DNA of 64,000 bases from Comamonas sp. lk (GTDB lineage: Bacteria > Pseudomonadota > Gammaproteobacteria > Burkholderiales > Burkholderiaceae_C): the NCBI RefSeq assembly GCF_900564145.1, contig NZ_UOOB01000001.1, positions 2,296,754-2,360,753 of the forward strand. Direction: 5' to 3'. Numbering within the stretch: position 1 is the stretch's first letter; the number at the start of each line of letters is the position of its first letter. Below are positions 23,620 to 31,813 of the stretch, in pieces. Under the pieces are notes generated by a model. That model saw only the letters and a list, made by a program, of their open reading frames with translations. It did not search any database and was not told the DNA's origin. The translations under genes were made by a program, and so were the position numbers.

Positions 23620-24714
23620 TCAGCTGCGGTGTACGGCGACCTCAAATTCGCGGGCCAGCGGTGAATCGTTGTGGTCCACCAGTTCAAGCACCACATCCAG
23701 CATGGCGGGCGAGATCATGAAGCCGTGGCGGTACAGACCGTTGACTTCCATGACACGCGGGGCCAGCAGGCGCACGGCGGGCAGATTATCGGGCAGGGTG
23801 GGGCGGCACTGGGTGGCAATCTCCACAATCCGGCCCTCGGCAAAGCCGGGGTGCACGGTGTAGGCGGCAGAGAGCAGCTCTAACGTCGAGCGCACGCTGG
23901 CGGGCGACATATCGTCCGACTCGATCTCGGTCGCACCGATCACGAACAGATGGTCCTCTTTGGGGGCGATATAGATGGGGTAGCGCGGGTGAATCAAGCG
24001 CGTGGGGCGCTGCAGCGTCACCTCTGGCGCGTGGATGCGCACCACCTCGCCGCGTATGCCGCGCAGGTCTTTCCACTGCGAGCGGGCACCCAGGCCACGG
24101 CAGTCAAAGACAAAATCGGGCTGACCGGCCGTGCCGGGCGCAAAGTCCGACAGCTCGCGCGGCGCATGCCAGTGCAGCTTCACATCCAGCTCGGTCAGGG
24201 TTGGCAGCAGAGCGGCCATCAACTGGCGATTGTCCAGCTGTCCTTCGCCGGGCAGGTACACGGCCTGGCTGAAACGGTTTTGCAGCGCAGGTTCGCAGTC
24301 TTGCAGCGCAGCGCCGGTCTTTTCTTCCATGGCCGGCAGGCTGGGGTTGATGCGGCGATTTTTCTCCAGCAGGCCAAAAAAGCGGGCTGCATCGGCCTGA
24401 TCCTGGCGGTGCCAGAGGATGAGCGTGCCGTTTTGCTGAAAGAACACCGGTTGCTGCAGCCGGGCCAGCAGCTCGGGCCAGCGCTTCAAGGCATGTTGGC
24501 CCATGCGCACCACGCCGGGTTCGGTAATGGCCGACTCGGCCAGCGGCGCCAGCATGGCGGCCGCAACGCGGGCGGCAGCACCATCGCCTTCGGGGCCGTG
24601 GGCGTCGTACAGATCGATGCGGTGGCCGCGCAGAGCCAGCGCCAGGGACAGCAGCCGGCCCATGAGGCCGCCGCCCACAATGGCGACGTGTGAAGAAGCT
24701 TGAAGCAATGACAT
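23620..24714 (-). CDS. thiO: Glycine oxidase-like FAD enzyme ThiO
   Basis: FAD-dependent oxidation of glycine to the imine (dehydroglycine) used by ThiG in aerobic bacteria. 364 residues: N-terminal Rossmann HVAIVGGGLMGRLLSLALALRG with GxGxxG-type turn, VAAAMLAPLAESA (the conserved 'A.gmlap..E' segment), and C-terminal PIYIAPKEDHLFVIGATEIESDD and VMEVNGLYRHGFMISPAMLD. The upstream in-frame extension crosses the riboswitch and is rejected. First gene of the thiamine operon, about 120 bases below the riboswitch; presence of ThiO rather than ThiH fits an aerobic life style. Confidence 0.92.
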   Translation of the reverse strand: MSLLQASSHVAIVGGGLMGRLLSLALALRGHRIDLYDAHGPEGDGAAARVAAAMLAPLAESAITEPGVVRMGQHALKRWPELLARLQQPVFFQQNGTLILWHRQDQADAARFFGLLEKNRRINPSLPAMEEKTGAALQDCEPALQNRFSQAVYLPGEGQLDNRQLMAALLPTLTELDVKLHWHAPRELSDFAPGTAGQPDFVFDCRGLGARSQWKDLRGIRGEVVRIHAPEVTLQRPTRLIHPRYPIYIAPKEDHLFVIGATEIESDDMSPASVRSTLELLSAAYTVHPGFAEGRIVEIATQCRPTLPDNLPAVRLLAPRVMEVNGLYRHGFMISPAMLDVVLELVDHNDSPLAREFEVAVHRS

Positions 24715-24831
24715 GTGCGGTTCGTATTCTTTCAATCGATACGCACATGGAGCGGGGGCAGGTGGGAATGAGGCAGTCCTGCATGGCAACCATGTGCAGG
24801 ACAAAACGCGGATGTGGAACGCGCTGACTCT

Positions 24832-24962
24832 GAAACTCCCCACGCCAGCATGACCTGGATCGGGTGCAGGGGGCCGGTGTAGGCCCCAGGGTGTTTCTCA
24901 GTCCGCACCAAGTTTGCAAACACTTTGAATGGTTTGCAGACCGCGTGGGACACCCCTGTTTC
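24832..24962 (-). ncRNA. TPP riboswitch upstream of thiO
   Basis: On the minus strand, P1 is closed by GAAAC...GTTTC. Conserved elements in order: CAGGGGTGTCCC, GGACTGAGAAACACCC, a variable P3 hairpin GGGGCC...GGCCCC, and CACCCGATCCAGGTCATG followed by CTGGCGTGGGGA, equivalent to the consensus ACCTGATCTGGATAATGCCAGCGTAGGGA. It should lower thiOSGE expression when TPP is abundant. Confidence 0.93.
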
Positions 24963-25036
24963 GTCCGTGTGAGCAGATTAAAGCACAACCGGCGACATCG
25001 GGCATGGAGCACGCGCATGGGCGATAATTTTTCCCC

Positions 25037-25936
25037 ATGACCGCGCCAAACACTGAACCTACCGTATCCACCTTCCCATCCACTGCGGCTCCTCAAGCCT
25101 CCACAGGCCGCAAGCGCTATGCGCGCGTGCTCTCCATTGCCGGTTCGGACAGTGGTGGCGGTGCCGGCATCCAGGCCGATCTGAAAACTTGCAGCGCCCT
25201 GGGCTGCTACGGCATGACGGCAATTACCGCCATCACCGTGCAAAACACGCTGGGCGTGACTGGTATTCACGGCATTCCGCTCGCTACCGTACGTGACCAG
25301 ATCGATGCCGTGGTTCAGGACATTGGCGTGGATGCCGTCAAGATCGGCATGCTGGCCACGCCCGAGGTGGTGAGCGTGGTGGCCGATGCCATTCGCCGCC
25401 ACCAGATCAAGAACGTGGTGCTGGACCCGGTGATGGTGGCCACCAGCGGCGACCGCCTGATCGCGCCCGAGACTGCCCAGGTGCTGGTCAGGGAGATTTT
25501 CCCGCTGGCCAGCGTCATCACACCCAATCTGGACGAGGCCGCCATGCTGCTGGGCCGGGGCATTGGCGGTATCGACGATCTGGATGCGGCGGTGGCCGAT
25601 CTGCTGGCCATGGGGGCACCGGCCGTGCTGCTCAAGGGCGGCCATCTGCCCGGCGATCTGGTCATGGATGTGCTGGGCCGTCAGGGTCAGGCCGCCAGCG
25701 ACTATCTGCGCCTGCAATCGCAGCGCATCGCGACCCATAACGGCCATGGCACGGGCTGCACGCTGTCTTCGGCGATTGCCTCCTTCCTGGCCCAGGGCCT
25801 GGCTCTGGAGCAGGCCGTGACCGAAGCGCGCCGCTATATTCTGGGCGCGATTGCTGCCGGCGCCGATGTCTACACCGGCCACGGCCATGGTCCGCTCAAC
25901 CATGGCTATGCACCACGCGCGCAGCTGATTGTTTGA
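25037..25936 (+). CDS. thiD: HMP / HMP-phosphate kinase ThiD
   Basis: Ribokinase-fold enzyme that phosphorylates hydroxymethylpyrimidine twice to HMP-PP. After a 26-residue non-conserved leader: VLSIAGSDSGGGAGIQADLKTCSALG (substrate-binding), YGMTAITAITVQNTLGV, KIGMLATPEVV, VVLDPVMVATSGDRLI, ITPNLDEAA, and the anion-hole/catalytic Asp motif HNGHGTGCTLSSAIASFLAQG. Length 299. Transcribed divergently from the thiO operon with only 74 bases between its ATG and the riboswitch; no TPP element of its own is seen. A terminator follows. Confidence 0.96.
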   Translation: MTAPNTEPTVSTFPSTAAPQASTGRKRYARVLSIAGSDSGGGAGIQADLKTCSALGCYGMTAITAITVQNTLGVTGIHGIPLATVRDQIDAVVQDIGVDAVKIGMLATPEVVSVVADAIRRHQIKNVVLDPVMVATSGDRLIAPETAQVLVREIFPLASVITPNLDEAAMLLGRGIGGIDDLDAAVADLLAMGAPAVLLKGGHLPGDLVMDVLGRQGQAASDYLRLQSQRIATHNGHGTGCTLSSAIASFLAQGLALEQAVTEARRYILGAIAAGADVYTGHGHGPLNHGYAPRAQLIV

Positions 25937-25956
25937 GCCTCAACGGCCTTAGCAAG

Positions 25957-25991
25957 CCAAAGGCCTGCAGATGCAGGCCTTGGTTTTTTAG
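25957..25991. terminator. Terminator between thiD and SH3 protein gene
   Basis: CCAAAGGCCTGCA and TGCAGGCCTTGG form an 11-12-bp stem followed by TTTTTT on the plus strand. It ends the thiD transcript and separates it from the convergent gene. Confidence 0.88.
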
Positions 25992-26001
25992 CTCGAGGGC
26001 G

Positions 26002-26478
26002 TTACCAGCCCCAGACCAGATTGCCGGCCACCCAGCCGCTGGCGCCGTTGCTGCGCTGCACCTGCACCCAGCCACCCTGCTTTTTGAGGGTGCGCAGCAC
26101 ATCGCCTTGCTCCAGCCTGGCCACGCGGCGGTGGTTCTGGCCTGGGCCGGCCCGCAGATTGGCCGTAGGGGCCGTGACCACCATATGTGCGGCTTTGCCG
26201 GTGATGCCTTGATGGACCCAGCCCAGCGTGGCTTCGTTGTCCTTGACCCGCAGCCATGAGCCCTGGTGCTTGATGACCTGCAGCGGATAGCCTTTGCTCA
26301 GCTCCCAGCGCACGGGAGCGCGCGTACTGGGGGTGGCACGTACATTGGCAGTACTGCCTTTGATGCTCACGAATTCCTGAGCCTGGGCCGCGGCCGGCGC
26401 CAAGGTGGTGGTGAGGGCGGCCAAAGCCATGGCGCCAGCGGCTATCCAGCGAGGGGCACGGTGGTGATTGCAAAGCAC
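26002..26478 (-). CDS. Periplasmic protein with two bacterial SH3 domains
   Basis: 158 residues, GTG start behind AAGGAAA. An Arg-containing n-region then AAGAMALAALTTTLAPAAAQAQ forms a signal peptide. Two SH3b repeats follow: FVSIKGSTANVRATPSTRAPVRWEL...GSWLRVKDNEATLGWVHQ and TAPTANLRAGPGQNHRRVARLEQGDVLRTLKKQGGWVQVQRSNGASGWVAGNLVW. The 'NvRagPs..' and 'GWV' signatures are typical. Such domains often bind peptidoglycan or cell-surface ligands; no catalytic domain is attached, so it may be a wall-binding or scaffolding protein. Divergent from the ankyrin gene. Confidence 0.88.
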   Translation of the reverse strand: MLCNHHRAPRWIAAGAMALAALTTTLAPAAAQAQEFVSIKGSTANVRATPSTRAPVRWELSKGYPLQVIKHQGSWLRVKDNEATLGWVHQGITGKAAHMVVTAPTANLRAGPGQNHRRVARLEQGDVLRTLKKQGGWVQVQRSNGASGWVAGNLVWGW

Positions 26479-26587
26479 GGAGCAGTGTTTCCTTTCAAGA
26501 AAGTATCAAAATGCGTTGTACCTGGCGTCAGATCAGTGGGTGTTGCTATAGTTCCTGCAGAAAGCTGACAGCTTGAAAGGAATCTTC

Positions 26588-27334
26588 ATGCCATTGCCTT
26601 ATATGCGTTCCACCCTCACTGCTGTGCTGGGCCTGTCGGTACTGCTGGCTACGGGGCTGGCGGCCAGTCAAAGCGCTACGGCATCCAAAGCCATGGCGCC
26701 ACCGGTCTTGGCTGGCGATGGGCAAAACGGCAGCAACCAGGCCTTGGGTCCAGCGCTGCTGGCCGCGGCCGACAAAGGGGATGCAGCTGCGGTGCGGGAT
26801 CTGCTGGCGCGTGGTGCGCCCGTGAATGCGCAAGATGCGCAGGGAAGCACGCCGCTGCTGCGGGCCACGGCGGGCAACCATATAGCAGTGGCACGCTCGC
26901 TGCTGCTGCACGGGGCCGATGTCAATCTCAAGAACCAGCAGCAAGACAGCGCCTATATGCTGGCCGGTGCCCAGGGGCGGCTGGAGATTGTGCGCATGGC
27001 TCTCTCCTACGGGGCTGATCTCAAAAGCCTGAACCGCTATGGCGGCACGGCGCTGATTCCAGCCTGCGAACGCGGCCATGTGGAAACCGCCCAGGCCTTG
27101 ATCGCAGCCGGTGTGAACGTGGATCACGTCAACCGTCTGGGCTGGACCTGCCTGATGGAAGCCGTGGTGCTGGCCGATGGCGGGCCCGCCCATCAGGCCA
27201 TCATCAGCTCGCTGATTGCCGCCGGGGCCGATCTGAATCTGCCGGACAAGGAGGGCGTGACGGCCTTGGCCCACGCGCGCCAGCGCGGCCAGCGCGAGGT
27301 GGTGCAACTGCTGCAGGCGGCAGGTGCGAAGTGA
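26588..27334 (+). CDS. Exported ankyrin-repeat protein
   Basis: 248 residues from MPLPYMRSTLTAVLGLSVLLATG, a signal peptide with AAS-type cleavage region; an AAGGAA ribosome site supports this ATG over the upstream TTG. At least five ankyrin repeats follow, for example GPALLAAADKGDAAAVRDLL, GSTPLLRATAGNHIAVARSLLL, TALIPACERGHVETAQALI, and GVTALAHARQRGQREVVQLL. Ankyrin repeats mediate protein contacts; export suggests a periplasmic partner. It is divergent from the SH3 protein, so the two may share regulation. No further function can be read. Confidence 0.9.
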   Translation: MPLPYMRSTLTAVLGLSVLLATGLAASQSATASKAMAPPVLAGDGQNGSNQALGPALLAAADKGDAAAVRDLLARGAPVNAQDAQGSTPLLRATAGNHIAVARSLLLHGADVNLKNQQQDSAYMLAGAQGRLEIVRMALSYGADLKSLNRYGGTALIPACERGHVETAQALIAAGVNVDHVNRLGWTCLMEAVVLADGGPAHQAIISSLIAAGADLNLPDKEGVTALAHARQRGQREVVQLLQAAGAK

Positions 27335-27356
27335 TTTTGAGGTGAAACAAGCTTGC

Positions 27357-27377
27357 AGCGCTTGATGCGTAAGCGCT
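27357..27377. repeat. Dispersed AGCGCTT palindrome
   Basis: AGCGCTT-GATGCGT-AAGCGCT, with GAAAGCTCTTTAATTGATAG next to it, sits between the convergent ankyrin and cytX genes and belongs to the same degenerate repeat family as the unit after thiE. Confidence 0.55.
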
Positions 27378-27403
27378 GAAAGCTCTTTAATTGATAGTGA
27401 AAC

Positions 27404-28705
27404 CTATGCGCGAGCGGCTTGCACCTGAGCCGTCTGCCGCTGGCGGGTGAGCGCCGCCAGCACAAAGGTGATGATCAGTGTGGGTAGGGCCGAGCCCATG
27501 GCCTGGCTCAGATAGGGCATCAGGTGGTAGCAGGCAATACCCAGCAGCCAGAGGGTGACGGCGTCCCAGCGCACAGGCGGAGCCTTGTGCATCAGCTCCT
27601 GGGCGTTGGCGCCAAAGGACAGGCGGCCCAGCACCACGCCAAACAGCGGCACAAAGCAGGAACTCAGGATCAGCAGAAAAGGCTCCAGGCTGTGCATGGG
27701 CAGCACCAGGGCCAGCAGCGTGCAGACCGTGGCAATCAGCAGGCCCCAGCGGCGAATGCTCCAGCGGGGCAGCACGCTATGGGCCGACATGGAGGCCGAA
27801 TAAGCATCGCCATAAGCGTTGTCCACCTCGTCGATCAGCACCAGCGACAGGGCAATCAGCCCGCCTTGTGCCAGCAGCAGGGCGGTCACCAGATCCTGGC
27901 TGGGCAAGGTCAGCGCCACCAACACGCCCAGCGAATAGCACCAGATATTGGCCAGGGCAAAGCCCGTCCAGGTGCCGGTCAGCGCGGATTTTCCGTTCTT
28001 GCCATGGCGTGCATAGTCGGCCACCAGCGGCAGCCAGCTGATGGGCATGGCAATCACCAGATCCACGGCCGAGAGCATGCCCATGCTGCCGTCGCCAGCG
28101 CGGTTCCACAGCGGGGCAAAGCCTTGGGTCTGTGCCATGCCCACAAACTGCCAGCTCAGCCACAGCAGAGACAAAATCACCAGCGGCAGGGCCACGCGCG
28201 AGATGATGCGGCGCACCAGTTGCACCATGGAGCCGCTCATGAGCAGCAAGATCACACCGCCCCATAGCAGCGTGACCACCCAAGGCCAGTAGCTGGCCGC
28301 CATGCCCCCGCTCTGGCGGCCCAGGGCCAGCGTGGCATCGCGCATTATCACCAGCTCGAACGTGCCCCAGCCCAGCAGCTGCACGATGTTCAGCACAATG
28401 GGCAACTGCGCAAAGCGGCGGCCGTAGACGCTGTGCATCAGCCCGGCACTGGCCAGACCGCTGTCGCAGCCCAGTTTGGCCACCCAGCCCAGCAGGCCCG
28501 CGCCCACGCAGGAGCCCAGGACGATGGCACCCAGCGCTTGTGCGGGGCTGAGTGCGGGCAGCAGATAGGCGCCCATCTGCATGACCAAAAGGCCTACGCC
28601 CAGACTGAACCACAGCGAGGCGTGGTCGCGCCACAGGAACACGCGCTGGTGTTCGGCCACGGGCGCCAGGGCCTCGTTGCCAGGGGTGGAAGTAGATGAA
28701 TTCAT
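27404..28705 (-). CDS. cytX: HMP transporter CytX (NCS1 family permease)
   Basis: Inner-membrane permease of about 433 residues and some 12 hydrophobic helices, such as LWFSLGVGLLVMQMGAYLLPALS and WPWVVTLLWGGVILLLMSGSMVQL. The NCS1 pattern of cytosine/allantoin permeases is visible (WGTFELVIM, WLPLVADYARHG). The member under TPP-riboswitch control is CytX, proposed to import the pyrimidine moiety of thiamine, and the riboswitch directly upstream supports this over cytosine transport. The ATG has GCGGAG at good spacing; a longer frame crossing the riboswitch is rejected. Confidence 0.9.
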   Translation of the reverse strand: MNSSTSTPGNEALAPVAEHQRVFLWRDHASLWFSLGVGLLVMQMGAYLLPALSPAQALGAIVLGSCVGAGLLGWVAKLGCDSGLASAGLMHSVYGRRFAQLPIVLNIVQLLGWGTFELVIMRDATLALGRQSGGMAASYWPWVVTLLWGGVILLLMSGSMVQLVRRIISRVALPLVILSLLWLSWQFVGMAQTQGFAPLWNRAGDGSMGMLSAVDLVIAMPISWLPLVADYARHGKNGKSALTGTWTGFALANIWCYSLGVLVALTLPSQDLVTALLLAQGGLIALSLVLIDEVDNAYGDAYSASMSAHSVLPRWSIRRWGLLIATVCTLLALVLPMHSLEPFLLILSSCFVPLFGVVLGRLSFGANAQELMHKAPPVRWDAVTLWLLGIACYHLMPYLSQAMGSALPTLIITFVLAALTRQRQTAQVQAARA

Positions 28706-28799
28706 GAATGCTCCGCCAGTAAAACGAAGCAGGGGCCGTGGCCGGTGCAGGCGCGTGGCGCTCTTGCATGGCAAGTGCCTGGCCTTGGATACCGTGAAC

Positions 28800-28920
28800 A
28801 GCTTCCCTGCGCGAGGATGATCTCGGGCAGGCTTGGGTCTTGAAGACCCTGCCTGCGCAGTCAGGTTCAAAGGGACTCTCTCAGCCCCGGCGCTGATGCC
28901 ACCGGGACACCCCTAGCGTG
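28800..28920 (-). ncRNA. TPP riboswitch upstream of cytX, with enlarged arm
   Basis: Minus-strand order: TAGGGGTGTCCC, GGGGCTGAGAGAGTCCCTTTGAACCTGA, an extra hairpin GGCAGGGTCTTCAAGACCC (about 28826-28853), then CGAGATCATCCTCGCGCAGGGAAGC matching the 'GGATAATGCCAGCGTAGGGA' part. P4 pairing CTGCGC/GCGCAG frames the insertion. It should repress cytX when TPP is plentiful. Confidence 0.9.
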
Positions 28921-29207
28921 TGTGCTGCAGACCCGTGGATCTGCAGCAACGCAGGCAATTTTGCCAGAGTTGCTGCGCAGGCTCTGTGTCCTGCCATGGG
29001 CTGCCAGGGCGAGACTGCCGTGCATAAAGAGTGGCAATGAGGTTGGTGGTGAGTTGGGGTGGGGCGAGAAGAAGCGAGAAGGGCGGCCATGTCGGCAAAC
29101 GCTGCAGTTGCAAATGCTTGCAATTGCAGAGGTCTGGATTTAACCCCGTTGCGGCGGCTGGTGCGTTTGAGCAGATGTCATGGACATCAACCCAGGAGCC
29201 AACCACC

Positions 29208-30128
29208 ATGCAGACCTCTTCGATGCGCTTCAGTCTTTCGCCTTTGCCACTCTCGCGCGCCAGCTTGTTGCGCGCCGCCTGCGCCGCTGCGGCCATGGCG
29301 GCGTTCGGGACCGCAGGCACAAGCCATGCCCAGACCCGCTCGCTGGCCGACATCAGCATTGTGGAACGCGCCAGCGGCCGTGTGCTGCCCGTGTATCGCC
29401 AAGGTGGCGAGCTATGGGTTGCGGGTCGCCCGGGTGCCAACTACGCCGTGCGCGTGCGCAACCGCACGGGCGGTCGCGTGCTGGGCGTGATCAGCGTCGA
29501 TGGCGTCAATGTGCTCACCGGCAAGACGGCAGTCTCCCGCGCTCAGGACGGCTATGTGTTCGACGCTGGCGAGCAGGCCGACATCCTGGGCTGGCGCAAG
29601 AGCCAGGATCAGGTCGCCGCATTTTATTTTTCGCAAAGCGATATGTCTTACGCCAGCCGCACAGGTCGCCCCGGCGACGTGGGAGTGATAGGCGTGGCAC
29701 TGTTCAGCGAGAAACCACCCGAAATCGTTTATGAAAATCCTCGCCGCAGCTCGCGTCAGGCCGAGGACAGCCAGCAATCCTCTGCGGCGGCAGAAGCGCC
29801 TATGGCCGCTGATGCCGCTGCTCCCGAAGCCTCGGCCAGCGGCTCGGCCCGCAGCTCAGCGGCCGAAAAACGTGCTCCCCGTGCTGCAGCTCCCGCTCCT
29901 TCGCTGGGCACGGGTCATGGAGCGGTGGAGAACTCTTATGCGGGCAGCACCGAGTTTGAAAGTGCCTACAGCCGGCCCGAACAGCTGGTGCGCATACGCT
30001 ACGACAGCTATGCCAATCTGGTGGCCAAGGGCGTGATTCCCCAGCCTCGGCCTCAGCCCGTGTTGCCCCGCACGCCGCGCGCTTTTCCCGGCGATGACGC
30101 TTATGTGCCCGATCCTCCCCGCTATTGA
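29208..30128 (+). CDS. Exported protein of unknown function, 306 residues
   Basis: Begins MQTSSMRFSLSPLPLSRASLL with AGGAG upstream; a Tat/Sec-type signal (RAACAAAAMAAFGTAGTSHAQ) precedes the mature start. The next ~120 residues form a compact beta-rich domain (SIVERASGRVLPVYRQGGELWVAG, VRVRNRTGGRVLGVISVDGV, GYVFDAGEQADILGWRKSQD, FYFSQSDMSYASRTGRPG, IGVALF). A Ser/Ala/Pro-rich low-complexity linker and a tyrosine-containing tail (YVPDPPRY) follow. The N-terminal pattern recurs in Burkholderiales proteins of unknown role. It lies 59 bases before an ECF sigma gene in the same direction, perhaps a co-regulated target. Confidence 0.75.
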   Translation: MQTSSMRFSLSPLPLSRASLLRAACAAAAMAAFGTAGTSHAQTRSLADISIVERASGRVLPVYRQGGELWVAGRPGANYAVRVRNRTGGRVLGVISVDGVNVLTGKTAVSRAQDGYVFDAGEQADILGWRKSQDQVAAFYFSQSDMSYASRTGRPGDVGVIGVALFSEKPPEIVYENPRRSSRQAEDSQQSSAAAEAPMAADAAAPEASASGSARSSAAEKRAPRAAAPAPSLGTGHGAVENSYAGSTEFESAYSRPEQLVRIRYDSYANLVAKGVIPQPRPQPVLPRTPRAFPGDDAYVPDPPRY

Positions 30129-30186
30129 CGGAGCCTGCCCGGCATGAGGGTGGGGTTGGGGGCGGCGGTATTTGCATAATCGCGGC

Positions 30187-30774
30187 ATGGCCGAATTGCC
30201 GCCCCCCCAATCAACGATTGCCGACGAGGAACTGATGCGCGCCTATGCCGCTGGCGAGGCAGCGGCATTTGTGCCCCTGTACCGCAGACACAGTCTGCGG
30301 CTATGGCGCTATTTTTATCGCAACACCGGCGATGCGGCGCTGGCCGAGGATTTGAGTCAGGACTTGTGGTTCGCGCTTGTGGATTGCGCTGGAAGCTATG
30401 AAGTTCGTAGCAAATTCACCACCTGGCTCTTCACCATGGCCCATCACAAGCTGGTGGACCATTGGCGCCGGAAAAAGCCGGGTCTGAGTCTGTCGGCCGA
30501 TAGCGAGGAGTCCCAGCGCTTGGCCGAGAGCCTGTTTGCCGCTTCGGGCTTTGAGCCGGATCACCGTCTGAGTCGCCAGCTCATGGCCCAGGCCTTGCTC
30601 GATGCGCTGGCAAGCCTGCCAGCCGAGCAGCGCGAGTGCTTCTTGCTGCAGGTGGAGGCCGATATGTCGCTGGCCGAGATCGCCAGCGCCACGGGCGTGA
30701 GCGAAGAAACGGCCAAGAGCCGCTTGCGCTATGCGCGCGCCAAATTGCGCAAGGCGCTGGAGGAACTGGCATGA
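30187..30774 (+). CDS. ECF-type RNA polymerase sigma factor
   Basis: Alternative sigma factor of 195 residues. Region 2: RAYAAGEAAAFVPLYRRHS through EDLSQDLWFALVDCAGSYEVRSKFTTWLFTMAHHKLVDHWRR, which includes the promoter -10-binding helix; region 4: LLDALASLPAEQRECFLLQVEADMSLAEIASATGVSEETAKSRLRYARAKLRKAL, the -35-binding HTH. No C-terminal extension is present. The stop codon overlaps the next gene's start (ATGA), an arrangement typical of sigma/anti-sigma pairs. Target promoters are unknown; the preceding secreted-protein gene is a candidate. Start at MAELPPP is chosen over an upstream TTG. Confidence 0.92.
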   Translation: MAELPPPQSTIADEELMRAYAAGEAAAFVPLYRRHSLRLWRYFYRNTGDAALAEDLSQDLWFALVDCAGSYEVRSKFTTWLFTMAHHKLVDHWRRKKPGLSLSADSEESQRLAESLFAASGFEPDHRLSRQLMAQALLDALASLPAEQRECFLLQVEADMSLAEIASATGVSEETAKSRLRYARAKLRKALEELA

Positions 30775-31646
30775 GCCCGAAAACCGAGAATTCGTCAACC
30801 GGCCCCCGGCACGATGCGCTGCGCGATATCTATCTGGATGCCGTGCAGGGCGATGTCGGCCCCAGTGCACAAAGCAGCGAGCGCATTCTGGCCCATGCCA
30901 GGGCTGGGGCAGGGCGGGCCGGCAGCCGTGGCGAGCAAGGCGCCAGTACCGCCTCTCAAACCTCGGTCAAAGCTGCCGCCAACGATAGGTTCTGGCTGCG
31001 CCAGGCGGTGGCGAGCGTGGCCGCCATAGGCCTGGTCGGCTGGCTGGTGTTGCAGCATATGGCGGGCTGGGATGACGGAGGCAAGCGGGAAGCTGACGGA
31101 TTTGGCTCGGGTACGGCTGTGCATGAGCCGGCCAGGGCAGCAACTGAAGAGTCCACCAATCCGGCGGCCGGAGCGGCTTTGAGTGCGGAAAATGCTCCAC
31201 CGGCAGCAGCGCCCCGAGCAGATGCCGCGCGTAGCCGCATGACCGCTCCCATGCCTGCATCGCCGGAGCCTTCTTCGGCACCGCCGCTGGCCCAGTCGGC
31301 CGGTCAGCTCGCCGACCAATCCGCAACCAGCGTGGTGCGACCCGAGGCTAAAGAAACCAGGAGCGCTAAGCAGTCGCGGCAAGAGGCGCAACTGCCTTTG
31401 TGCCCTGAAGAGCAAGCACCGCCTGCCGCTGTACAGGCTGAGAAAGTGACGCCATCGGCCGCCGCTGCCTTGGCAGATATGGCGGCCAAAGTACCTGCTC
31501 AAACACCCGCAGTTTCCAAGGGCAATTCCGGGTCAGAATCCTCCGCCCCTGCATGCCGGCCGCGTCTGCCGGCGGTCAAAACCCCGACCAGGGAGCCAGG
31601 GAAATCAAACGAGGCTGAAGCGGACGAGCCCGAGTCAGGGCCTTGA
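30771..31646 (+). CDS. Putative anti-sigma factor (membrane protein with low-complexity tail)
   Basis: 291 residues overlapping the sigma gene by four bases. Residues 1-~65 form a short cytoplasmic segment, without the HxxxCxxC zinc motif of ZAS anti-sigmas; one membrane helix follows (AVASVAAIGLVGWLVLQHM). The remaining ~200 residues are Ala/Pro/Ser/Glu-rich and probably unfolded in the periplasm, with two Cys (PLCPEEQ and PACRPR). By position and topology it should hold the sigma factor at the membrane, yet the N-terminal domain does not match a known anti-sigma fold, so this remains inference. Strong composition bias makes homology weak. Confidence 0.7.
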   Translation: MSPKTENSSTGPRHDALRDIYLDAVQGDVGPSAQSSERILAHARAGAGRAGSRGEQGASTASQTSVKAAANDRFWLRQAVASVAAIGLVGWLVLQHMAGWDDGGKREADGFGSGTAVHEPARAATEESTNPAAGAALSAENAPPAAAPRADAARSRMTAPMPASPEPSSAPPLAQSAGQLADQSATSVVRPEAKETRSAKQSRQEAQLPLCPEEQAPPAAVQAEKVTPSAAAALADMAAKVPAQTPAVSKGNSGSESSAPACRPRLPAVKTPTREPGKSNEAEADEPESGP

Positions 31647-31747
31647 GGCGGCGACAGCGCTGATAAAAGCAGGAGCATCCAACGCAAGCCCTGTTTGCAT
31701 TTGTTCACAAAATCAGGGGTGAAACAGGGTGCAGGCAGGCAAAAAAA

Positions 31748-31766
31748 AGCCCGCGCGAGGCGGGCT
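31748..31766 (-). terminator. Terminator of the parvulin gene
   Basis: AGCCCGC/GCGGGCT with a 5-nt loop, preceded on the plus strand by a run of A so that the minus strand has GCGGGCTTTTTTTT. It also separates the convergent anti-sigma gene. Confidence 0.85.
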
Positions 31767-31813
31767 GTGGTGATGGTCTGACCAGTGCTTTTCAGCGCTG
31801 ATGTGAATCCATG

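Noticed and set aside
24104-25903. Long minus-strand frame overlapping thiO, the riboswitch and thiD
   Set aside because: It crosses a well-defined riboswitch and the antisense of thiD; no homology in that frame.
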